Assembly (NCBI GenBank): GCA_945871815.1
Contig: CAMBXM010000003.1
Coordinates: 1 to 64,000, forward strand
Reading direction: 5' to 3'
From: Singulisphaera sp. GP187
Lineage (GTDB): Bacteria > Planctomycetota > UBA1135 > UBA2386
Length of the DNA: 64,000 nucleotides
Each line of letters opens with the position of its first letter. Position 1 is the stretch's first letter. The translations under genes were made by a program, and so were the position numbers. The notes beneath the pieces are model-generated. The model had not been told where the DNA came from, ran no database searches, and worked only from the letters and a program-made list of their open reading frames with translations. This document shows, piece by piece, positions 1-8,125 of this stretch.

Positions 1-2
1 AG

Positions 3-713
3 TCAACCGTCGCAGTCAACCTCGCTTGTGCGCTGCAGTTGAGCGGCGCGCGCGTTGGCATCCTTGACGCCGACGTCTACGGCCCCAACGTACCGCTGAT
101 GCTCGGTGTCCGCGGCCAACCTGAGGTCAAGGACAAGAAGATCCAGCCGTTTGAGCATTACGGACTGCAGATCATGTCGATGGCGCTCCTGGTCGCCGAT
201 GACCAGCCGGTCATCTGGCGCGGGCCCATGCTCCACTCGGCCGTGCGGCAGTTCCTGTTCGATGTCGCATGGCACGATCTCGACTACCTCGTCGTGGATC
301 TGCCGCCTGGCACCGGCGATGCGCAGTTGTCACTGAGCCAGCAGGCCCACCTCATGGGTGCGGTCATCGTCACCACTCCGCAGGACGTCTCCGTCCTCGA
401 CGTGAGGAAGGCGATCCGCATGTTCCAGTCGGTCAACGTGCCGATGCTCGGAATCGTCGAGAACATGGCGTGGTTCACGCCTCCTGGCAGCACCGAGAAG
501 TACCACATTTTCGGCGAAGGCGGCGGCGCTCGCATCGAGCGCGAGTTTGGGTTGCCGCTGCTCGGCCAGATCCCCATCGAGATTGCGGTTCGCGAAGGCG
601 GCGACAAGGGTCACCCGATCGTGCACGCATTCCCCGAATCCATCACCGCCAAGGCGCTGCGCAGCATCGCCGGCAAGGTGGCACAACGAGTCAGCATCCT
701 CAACGCGGAGTGA
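3..713 (+). CDS. mrp: Mrp/ApbC family Fe-S cluster carrier ATPase, 5' partial
   Basis: A P-loop ATPase of the Mrp/NBP35 family, which carries Fe-S clusters to apo-proteins in the cytoplasm. The reading frame is already open at base 3 and begins STVAVNLACAL, the residues that follow the Walker A lysine, so the N-terminus lies outside the window. Visible family motifs are GARVGILDADVYGPN (switch region), LVVDLPPGTGDAQLSL (Walker B) and VTTPQDVSVLDVRKAI. No CxxC is visible in the C-terminal part; I see only NMAWFTPPG where many homologues have NMSxFxCPxC. The apparent TTG start at 39 is internal. The DUF1858 gene follows after 4 bases. Confidence 0.93.
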   Translation, partial: STVAVNLACALQLSGARVGILDADVYGPNVPLMLGVRGQPEVKDKKIQPFEHYGLQIMSMALLVADDQPVIWRGPMLHSAVRQFLFDVAWHDLDYLVVDLPPGTGDAQLSLSQQAHLMGAVIVTTPQDVSVLDVRKAIRMFQSVNVPMLGIVENMAWFTPPGSTEKYHIFGEGGGARIEREFGLPLLGQIPIEIAVREGGDKGHPIVHAFPESITAKALRSIAGKVAQRVSILNAE

Positions 714-717
714 TCCT

Positions 718-948
718 ATGAACCCGACCCAGAAGAGCAACACGAAGACCGGCCCCTTCAACCCCAAGACCACGATGCTGGAGGCGCTCACCGCCGATCC
801 GTCGCTCGGTATGGTACTCATGCGCGATTTCCACATCGGTGGCTGCAGCAACTGCGGCTTCGATCCGCATGCGTCGATTGAAGAGGTCGCACAGCAGAAT
901 GGCGTTCCGACCGAACGACTGCTGGCTGCCCTCAACCGCCAGGGCTGA
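718..948 (+). CDS. DUF1858-like small CxxC protein
   Basis: 76-residue cytoplasmic protein. Its core resembles the DUF1858 / hybrid-cluster-associated redox-disulfide domain: a short helix, the motif GGCSNCGFDPHASIEEVA and a C-terminal helix NGVPTERLLAALN. The two cysteines (CSNC) could bind a metal or cycle as a disulfide; that is inference from the family. The ATG lies 4 bases after the mrp stop, so the two genes are probably co-transcribed and may both concern Fe-S or redox chemistry. The first 20 or so residues are polar and look disordered. Confidence 0.75.
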   Translation: MNPTQKSNTKTGPFNPKTTMLEALTADPSLGMVLMRDFHIGGCSNCGFDPHASIEEVAQQNGVPTERLLAALNRQG

Positions 949-1119
949 GCCCCTCCGAAATCACCCAGGGCGAGCGATTCTGCCTGCGTCGCAGCACTCG
1001 CCAACCGCAGCGCCTCGAGCCGACGATTCGTCGGCTCGCAGGTTGTGCCCTTGCACCGGACCGTCCGGCGGCCAAAATGCCCCGCCCGAACGGCGGTCCA
1101 GAACCGAAGAACGAGAACC

Positions 1120-1446
1120 ATGAGCAAGGTCACCGAACTCACCGACGACAACTTCCAGAAGACCATCGCAGCAGCAAGCATGCCGGTGTTGGTCGACTTC
1201 AGCGCCACTTGGTGCGGCCCGTGCAAGGCACTCGCCCCGACGATCGACAAGATCGCGGCCGAGTACGCCGGCAAGCTCGCGGTCTACAAAGTCGACATCG
1301 ACAACGCGCAAGAAGCCGCGTCCGACTTCAACATCAGCTCGGTTCCGACCTGCGTCTTCTTCAAGAGCAGCAAGGAAGTCGATCGGTTCTCGGGCGCGCT
1401 CGACCTGCGCTCGATCAAGAGTCACATCGAGAAGGTCCTCGCCTGA
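1120..1446 (+). CDS. trxA: Thioredoxin
   Basis: 108-residue classical thioredoxin, a cytoplasmic disulfide reductase reduced by thioredoxin reductase; a trxB gene lies at 52780-53721. The active site is FSATWCGPCKALAP, followed by the VDIDN strand and the cis-proline segment SSVPTCVFF. Length matches the family (about 105-110). ATG at 1120 is chosen because it gives the standard N-terminus MSKVTELTDDNF; the frame is open further upstream but that part is not conserved-looking. The gene stands alone and is convergent with the next gene. Confidence 0.96.
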   Translation: MSKVTELTDDNFQKTIAAASMPVLVDFSATWCGPCKALAPTIDKIAAEYAGKLAVYKVDIDNAQEAASDFNISSVPTCVFFKSSKEVDRFSGALDLRSIKSHIEKVLA

Positions 1447-1526
1447 TCCGCGACGGCCGACGTCTCGCGTCGGCTTCCCCCGCCCACCGGCCGGATCTGC
1501 CCGCCGGCCGCGCAAATCCGTCAGCG

Positions 1527-1913
1527 TCAGCTTCCGGCGGCGGACTCATCGGCACGCGCCCGGCGCAGAGCGCGCCACAAGAGCACGATGCCGAGCGGCA
1601 TGCAGACCATCGCATAGAGCCCGCGCCTCGGCGCTGGCACGACCTGCAGTGGCGCAATCCACCGCGAGCGATCGCGCGTCGCGACGAAGTGTACGAGCCC
1701 TTCTGCCTGTGGCACGAAGCGCACTTCGCCATTCAGGTCGGTCGCGCCAACGTCGATCCTCGACCCGTCGGCCAACTCAACGACGACGGCAAGATCGGCG
1801 ATCGGCTTGCCCTCCGCCGCAGCGCGCACAGCGACCGGCGCGCCAACCTCGCATGGCGAAGGCGACACACTGAGTTGCTGCAACACCAAGGAGAGTACCA
1901 GAGCGGTCGCCAT
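1527..1913 (-). CDS. Small membrane-anchored protein with carboxypeptidase-regulatory-like fold
   Basis: 128 residues. A hydrophobic N-terminus (MATALVLSLVLQQLS) looks like a signal peptide. A beta-rich middle follows, with GEVRFVPQAEGLVHFVATRD, typical of a single CarboxypepD_reg / Ig-like domain. A hydrophobic segment GLYAMVCMPLGIVLLWRALRR near the C-terminus looks like a membrane anchor with a positive stop-transfer end. I do not recognise a specific function. Its start codon (1911-1913) overlaps the proposed lipB ATG (1912-1914) on the other strand, so the two promoters would lie inside each other's coding sequence unless one start is wrong. Confidence 0.65.
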   Translation of the reverse strand: MATALVLSLVLQQLSVSPSPCEVGAPVAVRAAAEGKPIADLAVVVELADGSRIDVGATDLNGEVRFVPQAEGLVHFVATRDRSRWIAPLQVVPAPRRGLYAMVCMPLGIVLLWRALRRARADESAAGS

Positions 1914-2550
1914 GTTTGGTTCGTCGAGTAGTCTGACGGCCGTGGCGATCGAAATCGAGGACCTTGGCCGCGCTGCCTATGCACCCGTGCTCGAGCACAT
2001 GCGCAGACTGCATGCGCAGGTCGCGAACGGTGACCTGCCAGGTCGCGTGCTGCTGGTCGAACACGACCCCGTCTACACCGCCGGCCGCGCCACGCCGCCA
2101 ACCGAACTCGGCGAGCACATTGTGCCGATCGAACGCGGCGGCAAGGTGACCTACCACGGCCCAGGTCAACTCGTCATCTACCCGATCGTGCCGCTCCCGG
2201 TGCGCGACGTACGCGATTGGCTCCGTCGACTCGAGGCCTTCGGTGTCGCAGTCTGCTCGGCCTTCGGCCTCGAAGCCAAGGCCTCGGTTGATGGCACGGG
2301 CGTTTTCGTCGGTGCCCACAAAGTCGCGTCGATCGGCGTCGCCATCAAGCGATGGACCAACCTCCACGGCATCGCCCTCAACGTCGCCATGGACAGCTCG
2401 CCGTGGTTTGCCGTTCGCCCTTGCGGCCGCGCCCCCGAGTCCATGAGCGATTTACGCACCGCCTGCAACCGCGACCTCACGGTCGAGGACGCACGCGCCG
2501 CAGTGCGCGCCCGCGTTTTCCTGCTGACCGCCGAGGGGCGCTCGGTATGA
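1912..2550 (+). CDS. lipB: Octanoyl-[acyl-carrier-protein]:protein N-octanoyltransferase
   Basis: LipB moves octanoate from acyl carrier protein to the lipoyl domains of 2-oxoacid dehydrogenases and GcvH, the first step of lipoate synthesis. The 212-residue protein has all family signatures: RGGKVTYHGPGQLVIYP, GAHKVASIGVAI with the catalytic lysine, and FAVRPCGRAPESMSDL with the catalytic cysteine. Two starts are possible. ATG 1912 lies 16 bases after a purine-rich AAGGAGAG, which is too far for a normal ribosome site; GTG 1942 would remove ten non-conserved residues. No lipA is seen next to it. Confidence 0.93.
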   Translation: MFGSSSSLTAVAIEIEDLGRAAYAPVLEHMRRLHAQVANGDLPGRVLLVEHDPVYTAGRATPPTELGEHIVPIERGGKVTYHGPGQLVIYPIVPLPVRDVRDWLRRLEAFGVAVCSAFGLEAKASVDGTGVFVGAHKVASIGVAIKRWTNLHGIALNVAMDSSPWFAVRPCGRAPESMSDLRTACNRDLTVEDARAAVRARVFLLTAEGRSV

Positions 2551-2563
2551 CCCAGAACTCGCG

Positions 2564-4243
2564 ATGAACAACACAGTCGAACTCGCGCGAGACGGCGTGA
2601 ACCTGGAGATCCGGTTTGGCTACCGCCCCGATCTCGTCGCGCTGGTCAAGGAACTGCCCGAACGGCGCTTCGACGGACGCAACAAGACATGGAGCGTGCC
2701 CGCTCGCCACGCTGAAATCGTCTACGACAAGCTGTCGCGCCATCTGTTCGAGTTCACCCCCGAGGTCATGAGCATCGTCGCCGGCACGATGGGAAAGCCG
2801 AAGCCGCGCATCGAGGACTCCGATGGCAGCGTCGCTCCTGCGACAGAAGAGACCAAGGCCATCGACTCGCTGACGATCTCTGCGTTCAGCGCTCGCGTTC
2901 GCGACTGCTTGCTCGCGGGCTTCTCGCAGAAAGTGTGGGTCACCGGCGAAGTCGTTGACTTCGACAAGGGCGCGAGCAAGAACCACAAGTTCTTCGCTCT
3001 GGTCGAGAAGGCCGAGGGCGAGACGACTCCGCGCGCGCGCGTCGATGCGGTGATGTGGGAGACGACTGCAGCAGCAATCTTCCGCCGCATCCGCGAACAG
3101 GCGCCAGACTTCGCGATGCGCGACGGCATCGAGATCCGCGTGGAGGTGCGCGTCGACTTCTACGTCAAGAGCGGCCGCTTCCAGGTTGTCGTCGAAGACG
3201 TCGATCCGTCGTTCACGCTCGGCAAGCTCGCGCAGAACCGCGAACAGATCCTGCGCGAATTGCGCGAACGTGGCCTCGCCGATCGCAATCGCGAACTGCC
3301 GTTGCCGATCCCGCCGCTGCGAGTTGGCGTGCTGACTAGCCCGGCGGCCGACGGCTGGAACGACTTCCTCCGTCACGTCGAGCAGTCGGGCGTCGGCTTT
3401 CAGTTGACCCTCGTGCCAGTCCAGGTCCAAGGTGACAAAGTGCGCGCGACCGTGCTGGCCGGCCTGCGCTGGCTCTCCGACCACGCGGAGGAATTCGACT
3501 GCATCTGCATCGTTCGCGGCGGCGGTTCGCGCACCGACCTCGCGTGGTTCGACGATCTCGAGATCGCGCTGGCGGTGGCCCAACACCCCATCAAGGTCCT
3601 GATCGGCATCGGCCACGAACGCGACCGCTCGGTACTCGACGAGATCGCCCATTCGGAGAAGACCCCAACTGCGCTGGCTGGCTTTCTTGTCGGGATCGTG
3701 ATCAACGAACGCCGCCGCAACGCGGATCGCGCGGTTGCCTTGCAGCGCAACGTCGGCCGCACATTGGCCTCGGCGCGCTCGCGGCTCGACTCGGCCACCA
3801 GTTCGCTGCGACTCGTCGCCACCTCGCGAATCACTCACGAACGGCAACGCCTGCAAGTCGCGGCGCACGGGATCGGCCGCGACTCGCTGCGACTCCTCAC
3901 CACTGGACGCCGCAACCTCGAACGGACCGCCCGTTCCCTGCAGTTGTCGGCAGTCCAAGCCTGCGAGCGAGCGCGCCAGGTCCTGTTCCACGGCACCGAG
4001 CGTGCGCGCCGCGGCACCGACAACGTGCTGCAGCGACTCGCGGCTCGACTCGACGAACGCGCGATGCGCCTCCGACTGCTTGACCCTCGCACCGTGCTGC
4101 GCCGCGGGTTTGCACTGGTCCGCGACGACGAAGGCCGCGTTCTGCCGTCGGTAGCGCGCGTCGCTGCAGGCCAACACCTCGACATCCAACTGCGAGACGG
4201 CACCATTCGCACCCGCGCCGAATCGATCGAGACGAACTCATGA
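2564..4243 (+). CDS. xseA: Exonuclease VII large subunit with extra N-terminal HARP-like domain
   Basis: XseA is the catalytic subunit of exonuclease VII, which degrades single-stranded DNA to oligonucleotides. Residues about 105-210 are the OB-fold (SAFSARVRDCLLAG, VWVTGEVVDF). The nuclease core follows, with VGVLTSPAADGWNDFL, CICIVRGGGSRTDLAWFDD and IGIGHERDRSVLDEIAH. Then comes the long helical region and the C-terminal RTVLRRGFALVRDDEGRVL. At 559 residues it is about 100 longer than E. coli XseA. The excess is an N-terminal domain (residues 1-75) with FGYRPDLVALVKELPERRF and KTWSVPARHAE, resembling the HARP domain of annealing helicases. The stop overlaps the xseB start. Confidence 0.93.
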   Translation: MNNTVELARDGVNLEIRFGYRPDLVALVKELPERRFDGRNKTWSVPARHAEIVYDKLSRHLFEFTPEVMSIVAGTMGKPKPRIEDSDGSVAPATEETKAIDSLTISAFSARVRDCLLAGFSQKVWVTGEVVDFDKGASKNHKFFALVEKAEGETTPRARVDAVMWETTAAAIFRRIREQAPDFAMRDGIEIRVEVRVDFYVKSGRFQVVVEDVDPSFTLGKLAQNREQILRELRERGLADRNRELPLPIPPLRVGVLTSPAADGWNDFLRHVEQSGVGFQLTLVPVQVQGDKVRATVLAGLRWLSDHAEEFDCICIVRGGGSRTDLAWFDDLEIALAVAQHPIKVLIGIGHERDRSVLDEIAHSEKTPTALAGFLVGIVINERRRNADRAVALQRNVGRTLASARSRLDSATSSLRLVATSRITHERQRLQVAAHGIGRDSLRLLTTGRRNLERTARSLQLSAVQACERARQVLFHGTERARRGTDNVLQRLAARLDERAMRLRLLDPRTVLRRGFALVRDDEGRVLPSVARVAAGQHLDIQLRDGTIRTRAESIETNS

Positions 4244-4506
4244 ACGACAAGAAGAAGAAGGCCTCCGAGCCGAGCTACGCCGAGGCAAGCACCGAGCTCG
4301 AGACGATCCTGACCGAAATCGAGTCCGGCGAGATCGACTTGGACCTGCTGTCAGAAAAGGTCGAGCGCGCTGCGGCCTTGCTGGCGATGTGCCGAGCGCG
4401 CCTCGCATCCACCGAGACCAAAGTCAAAAAAGTAGTCGCCGATCTGCACGCTGGCACCAGCGACCGCGCCGACAGCAACTCCAACAGCAGCGAGGACGAC
4501 ACGTGA
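4240..4506 (+). CDS. xseB: Exonuclease VII small subunit
   Basis: 88-residue XseB, a helical hairpin that packs on the C-terminal helices of XseA and is needed for exonuclease VII activity. The family pattern is clear: SYAEASTELETILTEIESG, then DLDLLSEKVERAAALLAMC. The tail after residue 70 is acidic and serine-rich and probably disordered. The ATG overlaps the xseA stop by four bases (ATGA), and its own TGA overlaps the GTG of the next gene, so the three genes are translationally coupled. Confidence 0.93.
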   Translation: MNDKKKKASEPSYAEASTELETILTEIESGEIDLDLLSEKVERAAALLAMCRARLASTETKVKKVVADLHAGTSDRADSNSNSSEDDT

Positions 4507-5171
4507 TCGCGGCCGCCAACTTCGACGTCACGGCAGCCGTCATCCTGTTCATCGTGCTCTTGATCAGCAACACCGTGCACGAAGCTGCGCACGCGCTGTT
4601 CGCCAAACTCGGCGGTGACCTCACGGCTTACAAGGGCGGCCAAGTATCGCTGAACCCACTGCCGCACATCCGGCGCGAGCCCTTTGGCATGGTGCTGCTG
4701 CCCTTGATCACGATTGTCAGCAGCGGCGGCACGATGTGCCTTGGCTATGCCAGTGCACCGATCGATCCAGTCTGGGCCTTCCACCATCCAAAACGCGCCG
4801 CACTCGTCTCCGCTGCAGGGCCCTTGTCGAACTTGGTGCTGGCCGCGATCGCGTTCTCGGTGCTGCAGTACGTCGGTCGACCCGAGTCCAGTGAGGGCGA
4901 TGCCGTCCGACGGATCGCCGGCGTCTTCTTGATGCTGAATCTGCTACTGGCCGTGCTCAACCTGTTCCCCTTGCCGCCACTCGACGGCTCCGGAGTGCTG
5001 GGCGGGCTCGTGAAGCCTGTGCGCGTTCTCTACGACAACCTAGCGCGTCTGCCGATGTTCCCCATCGCGGTGCTGGTGCTTGTGATGTACGTGATGCCCA
5101 CCGTCATCAACCCGATCTGGAACGTCGTCAACGGCTGGCTCGACTACCGGCTGCCGTACCACTTCGGCTGA
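4503..5171 (+). CDS. Site-2-protease-like M50 family membrane metallopeptidase
   Basis: 222-residue polytopic protein of the M50 / S2P-like family. The zinc site is HEAAH (HExxH form) in the first membrane helix (TVHEAAHALFAKL), and the third ligand motif is FPLPPLDGSGVL. NPLPHIRREPFGMVLLPL is the usual conserved loop. About five to six hydrophobic segments are present. Such short stand-alone members often have unknown substrates. The start is GTG 4503, which overlaps the xseB stop (GTGA) and places the first membrane helix right at the N-terminus. Placement behind xseAB is probably just shared transcription. Confidence 0.85.
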   Translation: MIAAANFDVTAAVILFIVLLISNTVHEAAHALFAKLGGDLTAYKGGQVSLNPLPHIRREPFGMVLLPLITIVSSGGTMCLGYASAPIDPVWAFHHPKRAALVSAAGPLSNLVLAAIAFSVLQYVGRPESSEGDAVRRIAGVFLMLNLLLAVLNLFPLPPLDGSGVLGGLVKPVRVLYDNLARLPMFPIAVLVLVMYVMPTVINPIWNVVNGWLDYRLPYHFG

Positions 5172-5181
5172 GTCGCTGGCC

Positions 5182-6513
5182 TCACCAGTCGCGCGGCCCC
5201 ACCAGCGCCTCCTCGACCATCTCGCCGGCCCTCACGCAGGCGCTCATCGATCGCTCGTACGCGAACTCGGGATGCCGAGCATCTTGCTCGCGCATGAGGT
5301 AGCCGAGTTCGTCGTCACAGAGGCCGAACAGCAATAGGTCCGCCACACCGCTGCGCGCGCGGATGCGCTCGGCGAGCGCCGGCTCGACCTCGCCTGGGAC
5401 CGCGATCGCCTGCAGCGAACCGATGCGCAACCAGCCCACTGTGGTTCGGGCGCAGCCCTCGAACAACTCGCGAGGGATCGCCAGCGTCAATCGACCGAGC
5501 GCCAGCCCAAATGTGTTGAGCGGCACATAGACATCGCGACGACGCACCTCGATGGCATCGACCGGCAACGGCTCGGCGGTCGCGAGCGCACTTTTCGCAA
5601 GTTCGCACAGTTGCGCGCCCATCGCGCCCGCACCGTCCTGGTCGCGCTTGTCGACGCGCGGCGACACCATCGCACCGAGCGCGCCGTTCACGAACACCGC
5701 TTGCCCGTTGCCGGCGGCCTTCCATCCATCGCAGAGATCGCCAACGAAGTCCGCCGACAACAGCGACAACCGCCGTGAAAGCACTTCGGGATGGCAGGCG
5801 AGATGCAGCAAGGTCCCAAGTGGTCGACCATCCGCAACGGCACGAGCGTGCACGACCTCGAATCGGCGGTCGAAGCACTCCGCGTAGTTCGGGTTGCGCA
5901 CCGGGGCGTCCGGCGGGACCCGCGCCTGACCACGCACCAGCGTCGCGGGCGCGGCATTCGCACGAGCCTCGGCCACCGCCTCGCTGGTCGCCATGGCCAA
6001 CTGCCGCAGATAGTCATGCGAGCGCCCAGAGGTCAGGAAGTACCAACCCCACAACCCGATCAGGTCTGGACCAGCATGCGTGTGACTGGCACAGAGAAAG
6101 ACATCGCCGTTGGCGAATCCGGACAGCCCCGCTTTCAGCCAGTCGCTGTCCTCGCGCATGATGCCGAGGTTGTCGATGCCCACGATCGCAAAGCGGCGAT
6201 CGCCAGTCTCGAAGACCATGGCGCGGACCTTCAACGGCGAAGCGATGCCCGTGCTCGTGCGCGCCAGTGAGAAGCCGGCCATGTAGCCGCCGATCGGCGG
6301 CGTGATATCGCGCTCAGCCGAACCTACGCGCACCTCCTCGCCCGTCGCACGAACCGACCAAACTGCTGGTCTGTCGGGGATCGAACGCTGAAAGATGCCC
6401 GAGCACGAAGCGCTGACGAAAGCGGCCAGCGCCCACAGCATGGCGCGGCCGACGGTCGAGGCCCTTGGGGTCATTGCAGTGTCGTACGAGACTGCAACAA
6501 CGAACGCCATCAA
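5182..6513 (-). CDS. Neutral/alkaline ceramidase-like lipoprotein
   Basis: 443 residues. The body matches the neutral/alkaline non-lysosomal ceramidase N-terminal family: VGSAERDITPPIGGYMAGF, IVGIDNLGI and FLCASHTHAGPDLIG with the conserved histidines, then FVGDLCDGW. Members hydrolyse N-acyl linkages or have unknown substrates; the substrate here cannot be told. A hydrophobic stretch ending FVSASCSG gives a lipobox-like cysteine, suggesting an exported lipoprotein. ATG 6513 overlaps the upstream gene's stop (ATGA). ATG 6474 (MTPRASTVGR) would give a more normal signal peptide. The C-terminal beta domain seen in long ceramidases is absent. Confidence 0.8.
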   Translation of the reverse strand: MMAFVVAVSYDTAMTPRASTVGRAMLWALAAFVSASCSGIFQRSIPDRPAVWSVRATGEEVRVGSAERDITPPIGGYMAGFSLARTSTGIASPLKVRAMVFETGDRRFAIVGIDNLGIMREDSDWLKAGLSGFANGDVFLCASHTHAGPDLIGLWGWYFLTSGRSHDYLRQLAMATSEAVAEARANAAPATLVRGQARVPPDAPVRNPNYAECFDRRFEVVHARAVADGRPLGTLLHLACHPEVLSRRLSLLSADFVGDLCDGWKAAGNGQAVFVNGALGAMVSPRVDKRDQDGAGAMGAQLCELAKSALATAEPLPVDAIEVRRRDVYVPLNTFGLALGRLTLAIPRELFEGCARTTVGWLRIGSLQAIAVPGEVEPALAERIRARSGVADLLLFGLCDDELGYLMREQDARHPEFAYERSMSACVRAGEMVEEALVGPRDW

Positions 6514-7400
6514 CTCGTTCCGAGCTGAGACAGCGCCTCGCCAAGGGACCGCCGAGCGTCGTGCTGGCCGCGGTGGCTAGCCGTCCGCTGCAACTCGCGC
6601 AGGTAGTGCACAAGGACTTCGCGGTCGCTCAGGTCACGCATGTATTCACGGACCTGGTCGTAGCCAAGACTCTTGAGGTGGCGGATGCAGTCGACCTTGG
6701 TCACGGTTCGGCCGCCGTAGTACGGATCGACCAGCACCGGGCGCACACCGTGCAAACGCACGAGGAAGTGCTCTGGCATCCCGACTCCCGATACCGACAG
6801 CCCGGCCCAGCGCGCAACCAGCAGGTAGATCAGCGACAACGTCACCGGCACTCCGACGCGGCCATCGACAACACGGTCGAGCAGCACGTGCTCGAGTTCG
6901 AGAGGACTCGCCTCCCCGCCGGTATAGCCCAACGACTCATTGAGGTGCTCGCTGAGCATTCGGGCGCACAGGTTGAGACTACGTCCCTGGAAGCGAGCAC
7001 GCAGCACTTCGGCCTCACGCCACAGCTTGTGTCGCAGTTCGTGGGCGTCGGGTGCGAACGTGCGCACCATGTGCGAAGCGAACACCGCCCCGGCCAGGAG
7101 CGGCTCTGGGCTGCTCCAACCGGCGCTGTCGAGGTCAAGGCCTGCGAAACGCTGCAGATACTGCTCGACGTCGAACGAGCGCAGCAACGCTCGGGCGCGG
7201 ATTCGCGCGGCGGTGTCGCCATTCTGGCTGGCGTGCGTCAGCGCCTCGCGGCCAACAGCGCCAGCGGACAACAACAGCCGACGCACCGCTGCTACGACCG
7301 TTGGGGAATCGTCGCCGAGCAGGCGTGCGGCGGCAGCCAACCGGCGTTCGTGCGCGGTGCGGACAGCCGCAGACTCGGGCGTGGTTTCGGGCTCGATCAT
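6510..7400 (-). CDS. SirB1-like transglutaminase-fold protein
   Basis: 296 residues. Residues about 130-250 match the SirB1 N-terminal transglutaminase-like domain: LNESLGYTGG, then GRVGVPVTLSLIYLLVARWAG, VGMPEHFLVRL and LVDPYYGGR. The N-terminal 100 residues are helical, with a possible HEAT-like repeat. The cysteine of true transglutaminases is not in its usual place (the segment reads RVGVPVTLSLIY), as in many SirB1-type proteins, so an enzymatic role is doubtful. It is coupled by ATGA overlap to the ceramidase-like gene. SirB1 relatives have no firmly known function. Confidence 0.8.
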   Translation of the reverse strand: MIEPETTPESAAVRTAHERRLAAAARLLGDDSPTVVAAVRRLLLSAGAVGREALTHASQNGDTAARIRARALLRSFDVEQYLQRFAGLDLDSAGWSSPEPLLAGAVFASHMVRTFAPDAHELRHKLWREAEVLRARFQGRSLNLCARMLSEHLNESLGYTGGEASPLELEHVLLDRVVDGRVGVPVTLSLIYLLVARWAGLSVSGVGMPEHFLVRLHGVRPVLVDPYYGGRTVTKVDCIRHLKSLGYDQVREYMRDLSDREVLVHYLRELQRTASHRGQHDARRSLGEALSQLGTS

Positions 7401-7815
7401 CTTGGTCTCGGCCGCACGCGAGGGGGACGTGAAGCGGGCGGGATCATAGCCACGAGAATGGCACGCTGCTCACTCGATCTCGTACCCGGCCAAGCGCGCC
7501 GACGGACCTCAAACGACCATTCGCTCGCGTTCGGTCGCGCCAAGTCACGCTGTCATCGCGAGCAACGATCGCGCATGCGCTCGTCGACGGCTACCGCGCG
7601 CTGCAGCGCATGCACAGTCGCCCGCAGCGACGCGATGCCGATGACATCGGCGACGCGTTACCACGTGCGACGGCGTGCAGCTTTTTTTCGCATGCACGCT
7701 GAAATGCGCGGCGGACGCACTACCGCGGCAACGCGCCAGAACCGCATCCAAACGGGAGCGCCGACGCACAGTGGCCTAGCACCGCTGCGAGTCCGGATCG
7801 TCGAACAGCCTCGAA
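7401..7815. other. Intergenic stretch without recognisable gene
   Basis: About 415 bases between the SirB1-like gene and the proposed tRNA promoter. I find no ORF with protein-like composition, no tRNA and no strong terminator. A short T-run (about 7681-7687) follows a GC-rich stretch at about 7660-7680, but I could not pair it into a clean hairpin. Confidence 0.4.
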
Positions 7816-7818
7816 GTG

Positions 7819-7846
7819 TTGAATCCGCGCTTTGCAGGGATATGGT
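7819..7846 (+). promoter_or_regulatory. Possible sigma-70-type promoter of tRNA-Leu
   Basis: TTGAAT (7819-7824) and TATGGT (7841-7846) are separated by 16 bases and each matches 4 of 6 consensus positions. The predicted start would be about 10 bases upstream of the tRNA 5' end. The context is slightly less GC-rich than its surroundings. Inferred from spacing only. Confidence 0.4.
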
Positions 7847-7861
7847 TCCCCGCCCCACCAT

Positions 7862-7950
7862 GCCCAGGTGGCGAAACTGGCAGACGCACCAGCTTGAGGT
7901 GCTGGCGCCCTTTACCGGGCATGCAGGTTCAATTCCTGTCCTGGGCACCA
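7862..7950 (+). tRNA. tRNA-Leu (anticodon GAG), CCA encoded
   Basis: The 89-base gene folds as a class II tRNA. The acceptor stem is GCCCAGG paired with CCTGGGC, followed by discriminator A and an encoded CCA. The anticodon stem-loop is CCAGC-TTGAGGT-GCTGG with GAG at 7896-7898, reading leucine CUC/CUU. A long variable arm (CGCCCTTTACCGGGC) and T-loop GTTCAATTC are present. It is the only tRNA in the window and no integrase lies next to it. Confidence 0.96.
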
Positions 7951-7995
7951 CTTCCCGCCGTTGCGTCGGCTCGTCCGCGCGCAGCGAGCGGGAAG
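7951..7995 (+). terminator. Hairpin directly after tRNA-Leu, possible terminator or processing site
   Basis: CTTCCCGC (7951-7958) pairs perfectly with GCGGGAAG (7988-7995). TTGCG and CGCAG inside extend the arm across a small bulge. It begins one base after the tRNA CCA and is followed by CACATTTGC, which has only a short T-run, so termination is uncertain. Confidence 0.4.
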
Positions 7996-8085
7996 CACAT
8001 TTGCTGAGCTGACACCGACGGATCCGAGTCGGTGCCACAGCATCGCCTGCCGGTGCGGGTCGTGCCGCCGGCGCTGGCAGCGAGC

Positions 8086-8125
8086 CGATCGTCGCAGACC
8101 GATCGTCGCAGACCAATCGTCGCAG
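8086..8125. repeat. 14-bp tandem repeat, about 2.9 copies
   Basis: The unit CGATCGTCGCAGAC occurs at 8086-8099 and 8100-8113; a third, slightly changed copy CAATCGTCGCAG follows. It lies in the 270-base non-coding gap after tRNA-Leu. The unit contains GATC. No further copies are apparent nearby. Confidence 0.8.

Noticed and set aside
2477-4189. 570-codon reverse ORF opposite xseA
   Set aside because: It mirrors xseA codon by codon; its protein is rich in Arg, Asp, Val and His with no domain. It is a by-product of high-GC third positions.
7862-7950. tRNA as an attachment site of an integrated element
   Set aside because: No integrase gene and no repeated copy of the tRNA 3' end was seen nearby; flanks look like ordinary chromosome.
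6465-8012. 515-codon plus-strand ORF spanning the SirB1-like gene and tRNA-Leu
   Set aside because: It runs through a reverse-strand gene and a tRNA, so it cannot be a real protein.
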